Origin: Perognathus longimembris pacificus
Taxonomy: Eukaryota > Chordata > Mammalia > Rodentia > Heteromyidae
Direction of reading: 5' to 3'
Length of the DNA: 64,000 nt
Assembly: GCF_023159225.1 (NCBI RefSeq)
Contig: NC_063180.1
Coordinates: 10,289,297 to 10,353,296, forward strand
Positions 10,315 to 20,402 of the stretch are shown one piece after another (position 1 is the stretch's first letter; every line of letters begins with the position of its first letter). The notes below the pieces were generated by a model. The model ran no database searches. It had not been told where the DNA came from and saw only the letters and a list, made by a program, of their open reading frames with translations. A program made the translations under genes and the position numbers.

Positions 10315-10828
10315 TTTCCCTGTTGGGGATTATTATGGCCTTGGGGGAAGGCTGCCCATCAACCAGCCTTGGGACAATGGAAGTCCCTCCCACCTTCTGG
10401 CCTCCGCCCCTTGGGAGGTGAACACGTGCGTGCCACCATGATGGGGTTGTCCCACACACAAAGGAAGTTTCGTGATGTCACTTGATGGACATGGTCCTTA
10501 GCCTATGACTGGCCCTTTGGCCAGCCCCCTTTCTTTCCTGCCATTACTTCTATATAAGTGCCTTTCCATATTAAAGTCTTTGAGATGCTTCCCACCACCG
10601 CAGTGTGTCCCTGATGCCTTCCTTTTTGCCTCCGCCCTTGGTAACATGTGAGGGGACTGGGGGGAGGGGAGGCTTCAGCAACCTTTCCTCAACTTAGCAC
10701 TTGCCCATGTGAGCATGCCTTTGGCCTTCCGCTGGCGGAGGGCCAGGCTGAGTGCTCTTCCACATATTTTGTGGTTACCATTCTCCCCGTGGGGGGAGAA
10801 ACGGGTTGTTCAGACCCCAACATTTCCC
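10315..10828 (+). mobile_element. solitary LTR of an endogenous retrovirus, class II/ERVK-like by TSD length
   Basis: A 502-bp element from 10321 to 10822 begins TGTTGGGG and ends CCCCAACA, a perfect 8-bp inverted terminal repeat with canonical TG...CA ends. It is flanked by the direct repeat TTTCCC at 10315-10320 and 10823-10828. A 6-bp duplication is typical of class II (beta-like) elements, so that assignment is inference. TATATAAG at 10551-10558 and ATTAAA at 10570-10575 give the plus orientation. No internal retroviral sequence is attached, so it is a solo LTR left by LTR-LTR recombination. The 79-codon frame 10648-10887 crosses its end and is not a gene. Intact ends and TSD suggest moderate youth. 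Confidence 0.92.
10551..10575 (+). promoter_or_regulatory. LTR TATA box and polyadenylation signal
   Basis: TATATAAG followed about 12 bp later by ATTAAA. Close spacing implies a very short R region. A GT/T-rich stretch follows near 10605-10630, as expected downstream of a polyA site. Confidence 0.65.
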
Positions 10829-11109
10829 TAAATAGCTACTTTTCCTCCCAATGGATTCTAAATAATCATTCTGGCATTTTCTACTGAGCTGATTATTTTT
10901 CTCATGTATATTGATGTCACATAAATGTCAATTTCCATATAATGTAGTTACATTTTTATAAATGAACAATCAAACTTTATACTACTATAAAATACTTTGC
11001 CTATCAATCCTGTACAGCGTCAAGAGCTCATAAACGTTATTTATATTTATGTATCGCAGTCAGTCAGTCTTCTTGGAACCTAAGCAGTGATTATCTGTCA
11101 TGTCATTAC
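10829..11109. other. anonymous AT-rich sequence
   Basis: Nothing recognisable. Confidence 0.4.
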
Positions 11110-11640
11110 AAGTCATCAACTTACATTTTGGAACAATTGCAGAGTTTCAGAGTAGTTGCAAAGACAATTCCAAAACAGATTTCCCATATACTCAATGCAC
11201 AGGATCAGTTCTCGTTCATACTGTCATCTCAGTGTAGACAATGTCTATTGAACAAAATGAAAAACAACTTACCCCTTTTAAGAAGATCCTAGGAATGATT
11301 TCAAGTTTATCAAATTTTCTCCAATTTCTTCCTTTACCTGGATGTTCCACCTCAGAAGCCTCATTCCATTTCTGGCTCTTTGTTCTCTAGGATCCCGACT
11401 CTGTCTCCATGTTGCCATGATTCTCATGGCCTTGGCACTTTGAAAAAGTGGGCAGTGTTTTTCACTTTATCCTTCCATATGAGATTGCCTAATGCTCTTG
11501 TCAAAATCATGCTGAGATTGCTGGGCTTTGAGAATATTATCAGAGAGTTTTAGTGCCCTTCTGTTTAGTGTGTTACTAGTGATCAGATGTAATAAGGTTC
11601 ACTGGTATAAGTACTTTGGAAATTGTGAGAATTCTGAAAA
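11110..11640 (-). mobile_element. possible ancient L1 (L1M-type) 3' region fragment
   Basis: Segments such as TTGGAACAATTGCAGAGTTT, AGTTGCAAAGACA, TTTCCCATATAC and a later CTCTAGGATCCCG resemble, in order, a common mammalian L1M-type 3' region in antisense. Highly diverged; strand and limits are uncertain. Confidence 0.35.
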
Positions 11641-11768
11641 TTCGGAGGCACAATGTTGGTTGAAACTGAGATTCAGATAGATTATTATATCCAAAGATCT
11701 AGTATATTTACACAAATGTGATTGTCCCACAAAAAAATTCTCTAAATAAAAATTTTAGTATTTATCAG

Positions 11769-12193
11769 AGCCTGGGCATGGTGGTTTATACATGTAATTC
11801 AGCTACTTAGCAGGTAGAAATAAGGATGAAATCCAGGCCTGGTCAAAAGTTAGCAAGACTCCATTTCTACAAACAAGCTTGATACAATGGTACTCACCTG
11901 TGAGAATAATTACACTACATGGGAGGCATAAATAGGAAGATAGCAGTCTAAGGTCTGCTGTGGGGTGGGTGCTGAAATCCTATTCAAAAAACAAGGAAAG
12001 AGGGGCTGGGGATATACCCTAGTGGCAAGAGTGTCTGCCTCGGATACACGAGGCCCTAGGTTCGATTCCCCAGCACCTCATATACAGAAAACAGCCAGAA
12101 GCGGCGCTGTGGCTCAAGTGGCAGAGTGCTAGCCTTGAGTGGGAAGAAGCCAGGGACAGTGCTCAGGCCCTGAGTCCAAGGCCCAGGACTGGC

Positions 12194-12225
<32 letters not shown>

Positions 12226-12335
12226 AAGGAAAGAAAAAAAAGAAAAGTAGATTAAGCAAAATGGACTAAGAGCTATAGCATCTGTTGAGCAAGCACAGGG
12301 CTCTTAATTCAAATCTCAGGTCCATCAAAAATAAT
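11769..12335 (+). mobile_element. old dimeric 7SL-type SINE with tRNA-like end, split by a young SINE
   Basis: A first 7SL-like unit (GGGCATGGTGGTTTATACAT, AATTCAGCTACTTAGCAGG, CCAGGCCTGGTC, 11772-11870) is followed by a second (ACAATGGTACTCACCTGTGA, ACATGGGAGGCATAAATAGG, 11883-11985). The IDL-Geo copy at 12002-12223 interrupts it. After the insertion, 12262-12330 shows AGAGCTATAGCATCTGTTGA and TAATTCAAATCTCAGG, an ID-like A/B box pair, probably the tRNA-like tail unit of the same old element. Confidence 0.6.
12002..12223 (+). mobile_element. IDL-Geo-type dimeric SINE, young, nested in an older SINE
   Basis: Complete left and right arms with CpGs retained and an uninterrupted A-tail of about 30 bases. 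Target duplication ACAAGGAAAGA at 11991-12001 and 12224-12234. It shares the CTCGGATACACGAGGCCCTA and GGGAAGAAGCC variants with the copy at 3768. The minus-strand frame 12056-12259 is antisense SINE plus poly-T and not a gene. Confidence 0.95.
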
Positions 12336-13490
12336 GTATACCATTAAAAAAATATACCCGGAAGTCAAAACATGGTTTTGGGGTATGGGCACACAGGAGG
12401 CCACAGGAAGAATGAATATAATGTAAACATTGTATTCAATGTACATTATATATTTTTTTACAAAAAGGATTTATCCAGTCAATAAATGTTAGAAAGAAAC
12501 CTGGGACTACAATAATCATTTAAGGTATGGATAAGTCAAGATAAGTCAAGACATTGCTGACCAATTTAGAAAATTAAATTTCTTACTTCAGTGTCATTAT
12601 CTAGTATCTGAACTGACAATATGATGGATGAGTGGTTTAAATCTTTGTGTATGAGTAAATCTATTTATTGAAACTTTATTTTAGAAACCATACAATAAGA
12701 CATTTGACTATTATCTCAGTTTGTAGATCCAAATTTGTTTCTTCTCATTTGTGTAAACATCTGATTTTTTTAATTTAGAAAACCTAAGCATATGCCTATT
12801 AAACATCACCTTAGAATAGATTTTATTAATTTTTATCATTTGATGCAAGAAACAGGTATTGACCTGGGTGGTGACACCAACTAGGAATTTATATGCTGTA
12901 GCTATTAGGTCAAGGGAAAGTAAAATCAAGGTGCAATTCTACAACTTGCCAAATACAAATGCCTAAATTCATAAATCCTACATGGCAAAAATCACTTATT
13001 TCATTTTTTACCTTTCTATATTCCACAGAGTTTGTCTCAAGGCCTCCCAGGATATCCATATGCCTTCCCACACCCATTTCACAATAGCTTCATGTTAGGC
13101 CCAGTCATCAGGAATATTGGTTAAATTGTCAGACCGAAAGAACTGGACATTGGTAATTTTATATTTTTAAACTTATATTTCCAATTCCTAACTTCCCTTT
13201 CTGTTAACTACATGGAGAGTGATTAAATATTCTAGTTTTTAACTCTTAAAATGTCTCCAACTTCCATATAGTGAGGTGAATTAAAAAAAAAAAAATCAAC
13301 CTTTGTTCATTGTCTAACCTATATCTTTCTATAGTATACATATACTTCATAATTTCTCTTCTTTGAAGCCATTTTTGTGGTTAGCTTTTTTATTTAAAAA
13401 ATCCCTAACTAAAATTAATTATAATACTTCCTAGGGTTAATAAACAAAGAAACCATTTATATTCTAGGGAGATACTGGAGATGGGGAGCT
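12336..13490. other. anonymous AT-rich sequence
   Basis: No recognisable gene. The minus-strand 72-codon frame at 12711-12929 has no family resemblance. Confidence 0.45.
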
Positions 13491-13491
13491 T

Positions 13492-13740
13492 TTACAAAGT
13501 GAAGGAAAGGGAAAAACAAAATCGAGAGACACAGGGTAAAAAAAGAGATAGACAACCGCAAAAGCAATACTTGCAAAACTGTTTGGTGTAAGTGAACTGA
13601 ACAACTCATGGCGAGGAAAGGGAAAGGGGGAGGGGGAGGGGGGGAATGAGGGACAAGGTAACAAACAGTACAAGAAATGTATCCAATGCCTAAGGTATGA
13701 AACTGTAACCTCTCTGTACTTCAGTTTGATAACAAAATTT
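13492..13740 (+). mobile_element. 5'-truncated L1 3' UTR
   Basis: Matches the recurring 3' UTR: AAAACAAAATCGAGAGACA, GCAATACTTGCAAAACTG, GTTTGGTGTAAG, a G/A-rich tract at 13612-13650, TACAAGAAATGTATCCA, and CTCTGTACTTCAGTTTGATA near the end. The minus-strand frame 13464-13673 is its shadow. Confidence 0.85.
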
Positions 13741-13842
13741 TTTTAAGTGAATATTTTTTCTATTTTTTTCCCAAGGAGTATTCCTTCCTAAAAGAGAGTA
13801 GTTTACTCTGTGTGTATATGTGTAACAGAGAGAAAGGCCGGT

Positions 13843-13920
13843 GGGGGGGGGGGGGGGGGGAGTTGACAGGGAGAGAGGGGGAGAGAGAAAGGGAGAGGGA
13901 GAGAGAGACAGAGACAGAGG
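13843..13920 (+). repeat. G18 homopolymer and (GA)-rich purine tract
   Basis: Eighteen consecutive G at 13843-13860 followed by GGGAGAGAGG-type repeats. It has strong potential for G-quadruplex or triplex structure and adjoins an antisense SINE. Confidence 0.9.
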
Positions 13921-14101
13921 AATAGTACTAGGGCTTGAACTTGAGGCCTGGGTGCTATCCTTAGGCCTTCTATGCTTAAGGCTAGCAATCTAGGTTTTTG
14001 CTGCTTAATTGGAGATAAGAGTGTATGGTCTTTCCTTCCTGGGTTGCCATCTAACCGTGGTTCACAGATCTCAATCTCCTGAGTAAATAAGAGTACAGGC
14101 A
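13921..14101 (-). mobile_element. composite 7SL-tRNA SINE, antisense
   Basis: Plus strand shows CTAGGGCTTGAACTTGAGGC, GCTTAATTGGAGATAAGAG, GTGGTTCACAGATCTCAATC and CTCCTGAGTAAATAAGAG, the complements of the composite SINE landmarks in reverse order. The 5' end abuts the next SINE. Confidence 0.75.
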
Positions 14102-14386
14102 GGGCTGGGAATATGGACTAGTGGCAAGAGTGCTTGCCTCCTTTACATGAAGCCCTGGGTTCAATACCTCAGTACCACATGTATAGAAAGTGGCCAGAAG
14201 TGGCGCTGTGGCTCAAGTAGCAGAGTGCTTGCCTCCTTTACATGAAGCCCTGGGTTCAATACCGCAGTACCACATATACAGAAAGTGGCCAGAAGTGGCG
14301 CTGTGGGTCAAGTAGCAGAGTGCTAGCCTTGAGCAAAAAGAAGCCAGGGACAGTGCTCAGGCCCTGAGTCCAAGGCCCAGGACTGG

Positions 14387-14387
<1 letters not shown>
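14102..14387 (+). mobile_element. IDL-Geo SINE with internal 95-bp tandem duplication (four-arm form)
   Basis: Order is ID arm (14102 to about 14188), right-arm start (14192-14222), a second ID-arm 3' part (from 14223), then a full right arm (14287-14387). The segment starting GAGTGCTTGCCTCC recurs at 14128 and 14223, and GGCCAGAAG at 14192 and 14287, both with 95-bp spacing. The switch point is the GAGTGCT motif shared by both arms. The two copies differ at only a few bases. A-tail replaced by AATC repeats. Confidence 0.9.
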
Positions 14388-14430
<43 letters not shown>

Positions 14431-14436
14431 AAATAA

Positions 14437-14469
<33 letters not shown>

Positions 14470-14512
14470 CCGACAGACAGATAGATAGATAAATAAATAA
14501 ATAAATAAATAG
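14388..14512 (+). repeat. compound tetranucleotide microsatellite (AATC)n(AAAT)n(GATA)n(AAAT)n
   Basis: Grows directly out of the SINE 3' tail, a common origin for microsatellites. Includes an interruption CCGACAGACAG near 14470. Confidence 0.95.
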
Positions 14513-15639
14513 TATAGGCATGTGTTACTGTTGCCCAGCTGAGCAGTTTATTTTGCATTTACATTTCAGGGATTTCTCAGTATTAATATTATGAAGTGCC
14601 TTTAGTTCCCTTCTGAGTAAGAAAAGATATCTACCCCACTAGCCATATACATAAGAACTGAGACAAATATGTTTACATAACCAGATCGACTTATATATCA
14701 AATGTTAAAAGTTTTATTATAAGTAGTCAGATTCATTTCACGTTTGTACGATGTAACTTGTGCATATACTTTTGTATCTTAGTGTCTTTTCCAAGTTATG
14801 TAACAAAATTTGCAAAGGAAATCTATTTTAAACAATGTTATAACACAGAATGTTTAGTTTGAAGATAGACTAGGCCAACATCTTTTTCCTGTGAAAGCTC
14901 TAGAATTGTACTTCAAAGTTTAAAATGATTTAAAAGTGTGAAACATTCTGGATGCTTATTGTAGTACTGTATCTTTTCTTATGGAAAATCACCAATGGGA
15001 GTATATCAGTTTCTTGGAATCAGAAGACAAAAATGTATGTGAAAATGAAGTTTGAAATAATTTAGGTTTATCTATTTATAGGCAAGTGATTAGGACCAGA
15101 CAGAAATGAATCCTCCAATATCGTCCTCTCAGGGTTTTTTTTCAGAGAGCATGGATAACCAACTGGGTACTGTGCTTATCAACCTTTTCCATTCTGATCG
15201 GCAGGCTTCTTATTTTTTTTCAGCAGCCATTACTGTTAGTTAATGGGAAAATGCTGTTGTTGTTCATTTGAAAATTGCCTTTTGCAATTTTCAACGTATA
15301 TGATCCTAGTTTAAAATCTCAAATGTGAATGAAAAGAATGTAAAGTATCTTTCCAATGTTCTTCAGCACAAAGTTAGAAAGAAATCTATATTTGAAAATT
15401 CTACAAATAGAAAACAAGTACAACATATACATAAAATGCACATTGACTTTTATTCCGTATAGAATCAGACTTTCCTTTCAAAAGTCTACTAAGGTAATGG
15501 AAAAACCAATACAATAATAACAACAGTGTTAGACTATGAGTGGTAGGAATAGGAGCAAGAAGCAGTAGGCTAATACTGGCAGATTTCTGAAATGTAAATG
15601 AAATGAGGCATACAGAGGAAACAAATTTATAACCAAAAC
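14513..15639. other. mostly anonymous sequence; contains a perfect hairpin at 15268-15294
   Basis: Repeat-poor. The part 15130-15310 has a more balanced composition than its surroundings and includes the inverted repeat listed separately. Confidence 0.45.
15268..15294. repeat. perfect 11-bp inverted repeat, 5-nt loop
   Basis: TTGAAAATTGC, loop CTTTT, then GCAATTTTCAA. Possible hairpin; no known element assigned. Confidence 0.85.
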
Positions 15640-15715
15640 ATGACTAGTGATGGAGCTCAATGACAGAATACATACACAAAAAATTGGGCTTGAGCTCAAG
15701 TCCTAGCACATCAAA
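15640..15715 (+). mobile_element. possible old tRNA-like SINE fragment
   Basis: GTGATGGAGCTCAATGACAG and TTGAGCTCAAGTCCTAGCAC resemble A-box and B-box regions of the tRNA-like arms. Weak. Confidence 0.35.
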
Positions 15716-15750
15716 ATATAATACCATGAAAATACTTTATGTTGAATGGA

Positions 15751-15795
15751 TTATGTCATGCTAGCCCTCCCCCAATGGGTTATGTCATGCTAGCC
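15751..15795 (+). repeat. short direct repeat, 16 bp at 29-bp spacing
   Basis: TTATGTCATGCTAGCC at 15751-15766 and 15780-15795. It lies in a 70-codon frame (15739-15951) that I do not consider a gene. Confidence 0.85.
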
Positions 15796-18099
15796 GTGGA
15801 GTTTCACTGGTTGAAAGGGGCAAATAGGAGTTTTCTTTCATATAATGAGGATTTTTATCATTTAGAGAAACATGATAACACTCCATATTTCTCCCCCATC
15901 ATGATATTCCAAAAATGCAAAAATAGCAAAGAGTGGGATTCAGTTATCTAAAAATCCTGGAAATTTACTGTTTAACATGAGCTGGCTTCTTTGCTCACAG
16001 GTACCAGGGACTCTAGAATGGAAACATGATATTCTTTAACTTTGGTGCACTGGTCTTTATGTTTAATTGTTTGCCACCAACTTTAACAGAAAAAAAAATC
16101 TTGCTATTGACAGGTCCTTACCAGGTAAGCTCAACTGAAAATCTACCTTGCAGTCCTTAATTAAGAGGGATCTATTGCAGGAGGTATACATAACAAGGTA
16201 GCAAATGCACACAAGTCCTCTCACTTAGTCAAACATTTGAAAGATGTAGAATGAAAATAAAAGAGAGGTTAATATTAACAAATGACTCATGACATCAGTC
16301 AGGAAAGATTATGCAGAATAAACACACTTCCCAAATCTCCAACATAGTAGTACCATCTTAAACACTCTCATATCAGAAAGGTAAGAATTGCTGCCCCAAC
16401 AACTAATCCGTCACCTAGACATGACACACAGCACTCCTACTCAGATTAAACTGACCTTTATGATTTCATGGAATCCCCCCCCCCACACACACACAGGACA
16501 AACACAGAGTCTCATTTTTATTGCTAAGCATTCATTTAATGAAAAACTTGTATCAAGTGTCCTGCAGGTAGAAGACTTGAATTATTTGATGAGCAACACT
16601 AGTTACACTTAAATGCATAAATGTTTCAGAAGAAACAAGCAATTAAAATTTTATAATCATTCTCTTCAGCAAGATTAGTCATCATATACCTGGAGCTAAA
16701 TCCAGGTGGCATGAAAAATGAATAGCGAATACAATAGATTTTTATTAAAATTATATGGCTAGATAGATATCAAAGCCATATTGAATGGAAGATAATTAGT
16801 AATTTCTACAAACACCTCTGTGTGTGTGAGTGTGTGTGAAAGAATCAAAGAAAGACAAAATTGCGAAACAGAAAACAATATTTAAAAACTAAAGCAATGC
16901 ATCCAGATATTTCAATCAACATGTAAAACAAATATACACCTAACATTTCATATACATTCTATAGAAGGACAAAGGAAATATTGGAACAAATAGATGATTA
17001 TACCAATTAAATAACTTTTTAAAATCCAGAGCTGAAGAAACCTATAAATATTCATTTAATGTAAGGACCTATTGAGAATGGAGTAGAGATATCTTTACAT
17101 AATTTAAGAACATTTGAATAATAAAGCCAAGTTCCTTACAGAATGTTTTGGTTTTGTGGTAGGTTTTTAAAAGGTCTTTCTTAAGGGCAATAAATCATAT
17201 ATTTATTTCCATAAAACGTCTTTATATCTTTATTTTCCTTTGTTAAACAGATATACATGTTTCTCATTAAAAGATAAGAATTTGATATATGTTGAATATC
17301 TGCGCTTCTGGATATTTGAATATGGAGTTAAAGGAAATTTACTATTGAACTTCTAATTCTATATCCTGCACATTAATGATCATATATAATGGCAAAAGTG
17401 CATACTGTGGTCTGATTGTACTTAGAATACTGTAAATAAACAAATACCTAACATTAAAGTGGAGGAACACAAAGAAAGTAACATCTAATAAATTGGAATC
17501 TATGGTCTTTATCAACTAAACTATGAGTTCAGTGTAAAGAAATAGAAGGAAGAGCTTTGAGCTTTAAGCCCAGAATGAACTGGCTTCATACAGAACTTGT
17601 TCCAGAAGAAACTAAGTCTGCTATTCAGATTTCACAACTATTAATCTACAAATTCTACATGATAGAATAAAGCACTTTTGCCTTTACTCAAAAGTAACAA
17701 AAGAACAGAAATGTATTTTTTTCAAGAACACTAAACAGATAAGCTATAAAATTATGTTGTACAAATAAAAACCACTTCAAATAAGACCACTGTTTTAGAA
17801 TTAATGGTTTTGAGATAATCCGTTTTATCTCTTCCCTTAAAATGTAGACCTCAACAGGGACATCATAGGTAAGGAAACATTGTATATAATAAAACATAGT
17901 ACCTAAGAAACAAAGAATGTCCAAGTATTATAAATACTACTTATTGGTTTCATTTATATTTGAAAAACCATAGAAGACTGAACTATTGTCATATGATTAG
18001 TAAATGTCATATAATGTAATAGAATGTATATTTTCAAATAATTTTTGTTTTGGAAAATCAAGAAATATTGGGGAATTAATTTTAAAAGCTTGTAATTTC
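15796..18099. other. anonymous AT-rich sequence with minor simple repeats
   Basis: C-run/CA run at 16475-16494 and a short TG run near 16818-16838. Frames at 16388-16612 and 17688-17924 have no family resemblance. Confidence 0.45.
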
Positions 18100-18172
18100 G
18101 TCAGGGATTGGTGGCTCATGCCTGTAATCTTCGGAGGCAGAGATATAAGAATTATAGTTTGGAACCATGAGG
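18100..18172 (+). mobile_element. short 7SL-like SINE fragment
   Basis: GGGATTGGTGGCTCATGCCT, GTAATCTTCGGAGGCAGAG and ATTATAGTTTGGA are the left-arm landmarks. The right arm is absent. It forms part of the spurious frame 18004-18198. Confidence 0.65.
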
Positions 18173-20074
18173 TTTATTATTTTGTAAAATATTCATAATA
18201 GTGCCACCACTCATAATTACAAGAGGGACAGAAGAAAAATAGTAAAGATGTAAATTTTAATTGCTCAGAAACAGTTACTATTAGAATATACCAAAATTTA
18301 CTTTAAATTCTTTTAACATAAAGTAAAACTTTCAGTTACAGAGGTTTGATTTTTATCCCATTCAAAGTACTACCACCCTGACTAAGAATATTTCATGTAC
18401 TGAAACATTCTATTGCATCACTGAACTAAGAGTGTGGCTAAAGTAAGCACTTTTTTTGTACTTGTCAAGCTATTTTAATTCAAGAAATCACCTACTGCCA
18501 TTATTTTAAAACTAAACTCCAATCCATGAACAGAAGATCAGCATTTGCAAGAACCTTAAGGATCATGTATCTCACTTAACAAAGTAAGTTATGAATAGAA
18601 TGAATATTGATCAGTAACTCCCTTCATCATTTTCATTACATAGCACTTCCTCTGTAAATCTACTTATAGGTAATTTTTTAAAAGATTATCAATCTCCAAT
18701 CACAACATTCTAATGGAGAATACAGAGCTCCAAGATACAAATTCCACATTTCATCATTTGAACTCACCTCCCTGGACTGGTATGCTAGGGTTAAAATAGG
18801 TTACCCATGCTTGCCATTTAGAACTAGAGCTCTGAACCTACTTACTCTGTAACTTCTTCTATCTGACCCTTCATATAACATGCTCCATCATATTCCAGTT
18901 TGAGGCTTGAAAAAGATCTTGTACCCATCCACTTGTCCCCATAATTACCAGCTTCACAAACAAGGATTTGTTATATTGCTACAGTCTTGCAGAAACAATT
19001 CTTGTTGGTGTGTCATCAGGTGAAAATGACAATGTTTTCCTACACTGAAAGCAGTTTCATTATATTGAGAATAGCAGTTTTTTTTTTAATGTAATAACAA
19101 GATCACATAAAGCTGTGACAAATTCTATAAGGAAGATATAATCCAAGTTTAGATAAACCACTTTTTAATGATTTTTTATAGATATCACTCTTAGCACAGG
19201 ATTCCCCTGCATTTTTCATATTATTTATCATGATCATCATCATGGCAGAATGTTTATGTAATTACACCCAGGCAGGAAAGAGGAGCAAATATGCGAAAAT
19301 ACATAAGGTTAGAAATTCCCACTTCTAAAATGGTGACAATGGGAGCTCTGAAGAACAGATTTCCAAAGAAAACACCTTCCCTAGTGAATATTATAATCAA
19401 AACAAAAAGCAATAACCTAAACTCACTGGCATTGTTCTTGGGGTATGCAGCAGATTGAGAAATAATCATTCAAGAGAAGCTCTTCAATAAAAGCTTAATG
19501 AAGAGAGATGAAGGCCTAGCATTCATTGATAACATTGGAGCCTGATTTCAGCCATGCCTAAAGGAAAGATCCTCTACACTTTTCAATCAATACATGCTTT
19601 CTGTGTATAAAAATAAAATAAAAGCTTAACTCCACTTACCAGGAAGTCCCTTCCTCTCCTGGTGAGAATGGCCAGACCACAATTCTCTTCTCCAACTGGT
19701 GAGAAACAGAAACATTAGCCTCACCTCCTATCTTTCTATTAGAGAGATTAATTTCCAAATGCCTCAACTTGTACAATGATAGCTTTACTCTAAGAATGAC
19801 AGAAGATGGCTTGATAAAGTTTCTTTTTTCTATAACTACAGTAATCTTATATTAACTATTTATATGTGTTATCATTTATTAGGACTCCACAGGGAAAATG
19901 AATACTTCTTGGAAAGAAATTAAAAACTTGAGTATTTCCAGGTACAAAATTATGGCCATCAATTCTGGTCTAGTAGTGTCTCTTTTGCATTCCTGTCTTT
20001 CTCTGAGCTTCAGAATGTGTTCTTATTTAAAAAATAGTTTTTATTTTATTAGCATATAATATCAGTAATGACAA
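18173..20074. other. anonymous AT-rich sequence
   Basis: No gene recognised. The minus frame 19254-19469 has no family resemblance. Confidence 0.4.
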
Positions 20075-20402
20075 AACCATAATGATATAGGGCAGGTCTT
20101 TAATCCAAAATGGCTGGTGTTCTCATAAAAAGAGCAGAACACACAGAAAGACAGAGACACGGGAGGATGCAGAAATGGGAATCATGCTTCCCAAAGCCTA
20201 GGGATACCTTAGAATGACAGCATAATAGTAAGGGGTGGAACCTTTTATGCAAAGAGGCCATCACTTTGACAATAAATAAGAAAATAAAAAATGGGGCCTT
20301 GGAAATGATTTAAGACTTCTAGCCTGCACTGTGCAATAATATCTTGTTTTAGCCACTGGGTTTGTGGTAATTTATTATAATATCCCTAGGAAATGAATAT
20401 AC
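20075..20402 (+). mobile_element. MLT1-type MaLR LTR, 3' part
   Basis: Ordered match to the MLT1 consensus as I know it: CTTTAATCCAAAATGGCTGG, TGTTCTCATAAAAAGAG, ACAGAAAGACAGAGACAC, GACTTCTAGCCTGCACTGTG, TTTTAGCCACTGGGTTTGTG, CCCTAGGAAATGAATATAC. The normal start is missing or too diverged. This is an ancient, shared mammalian repeat. Confidence 0.75.

Noticed and set aside
14388..14512. Regular short repeats considered as a CRISPR-like array
   Set aside because: Pure tetranucleotide microsatellite without unique spacers, in a mammalian genome.
15751..15795. 16-bp direct repeat as a target-site duplication
   Set aside because: Only 13 bp separate the two copies, with no insert between them; better explained as a local tandem duplication.
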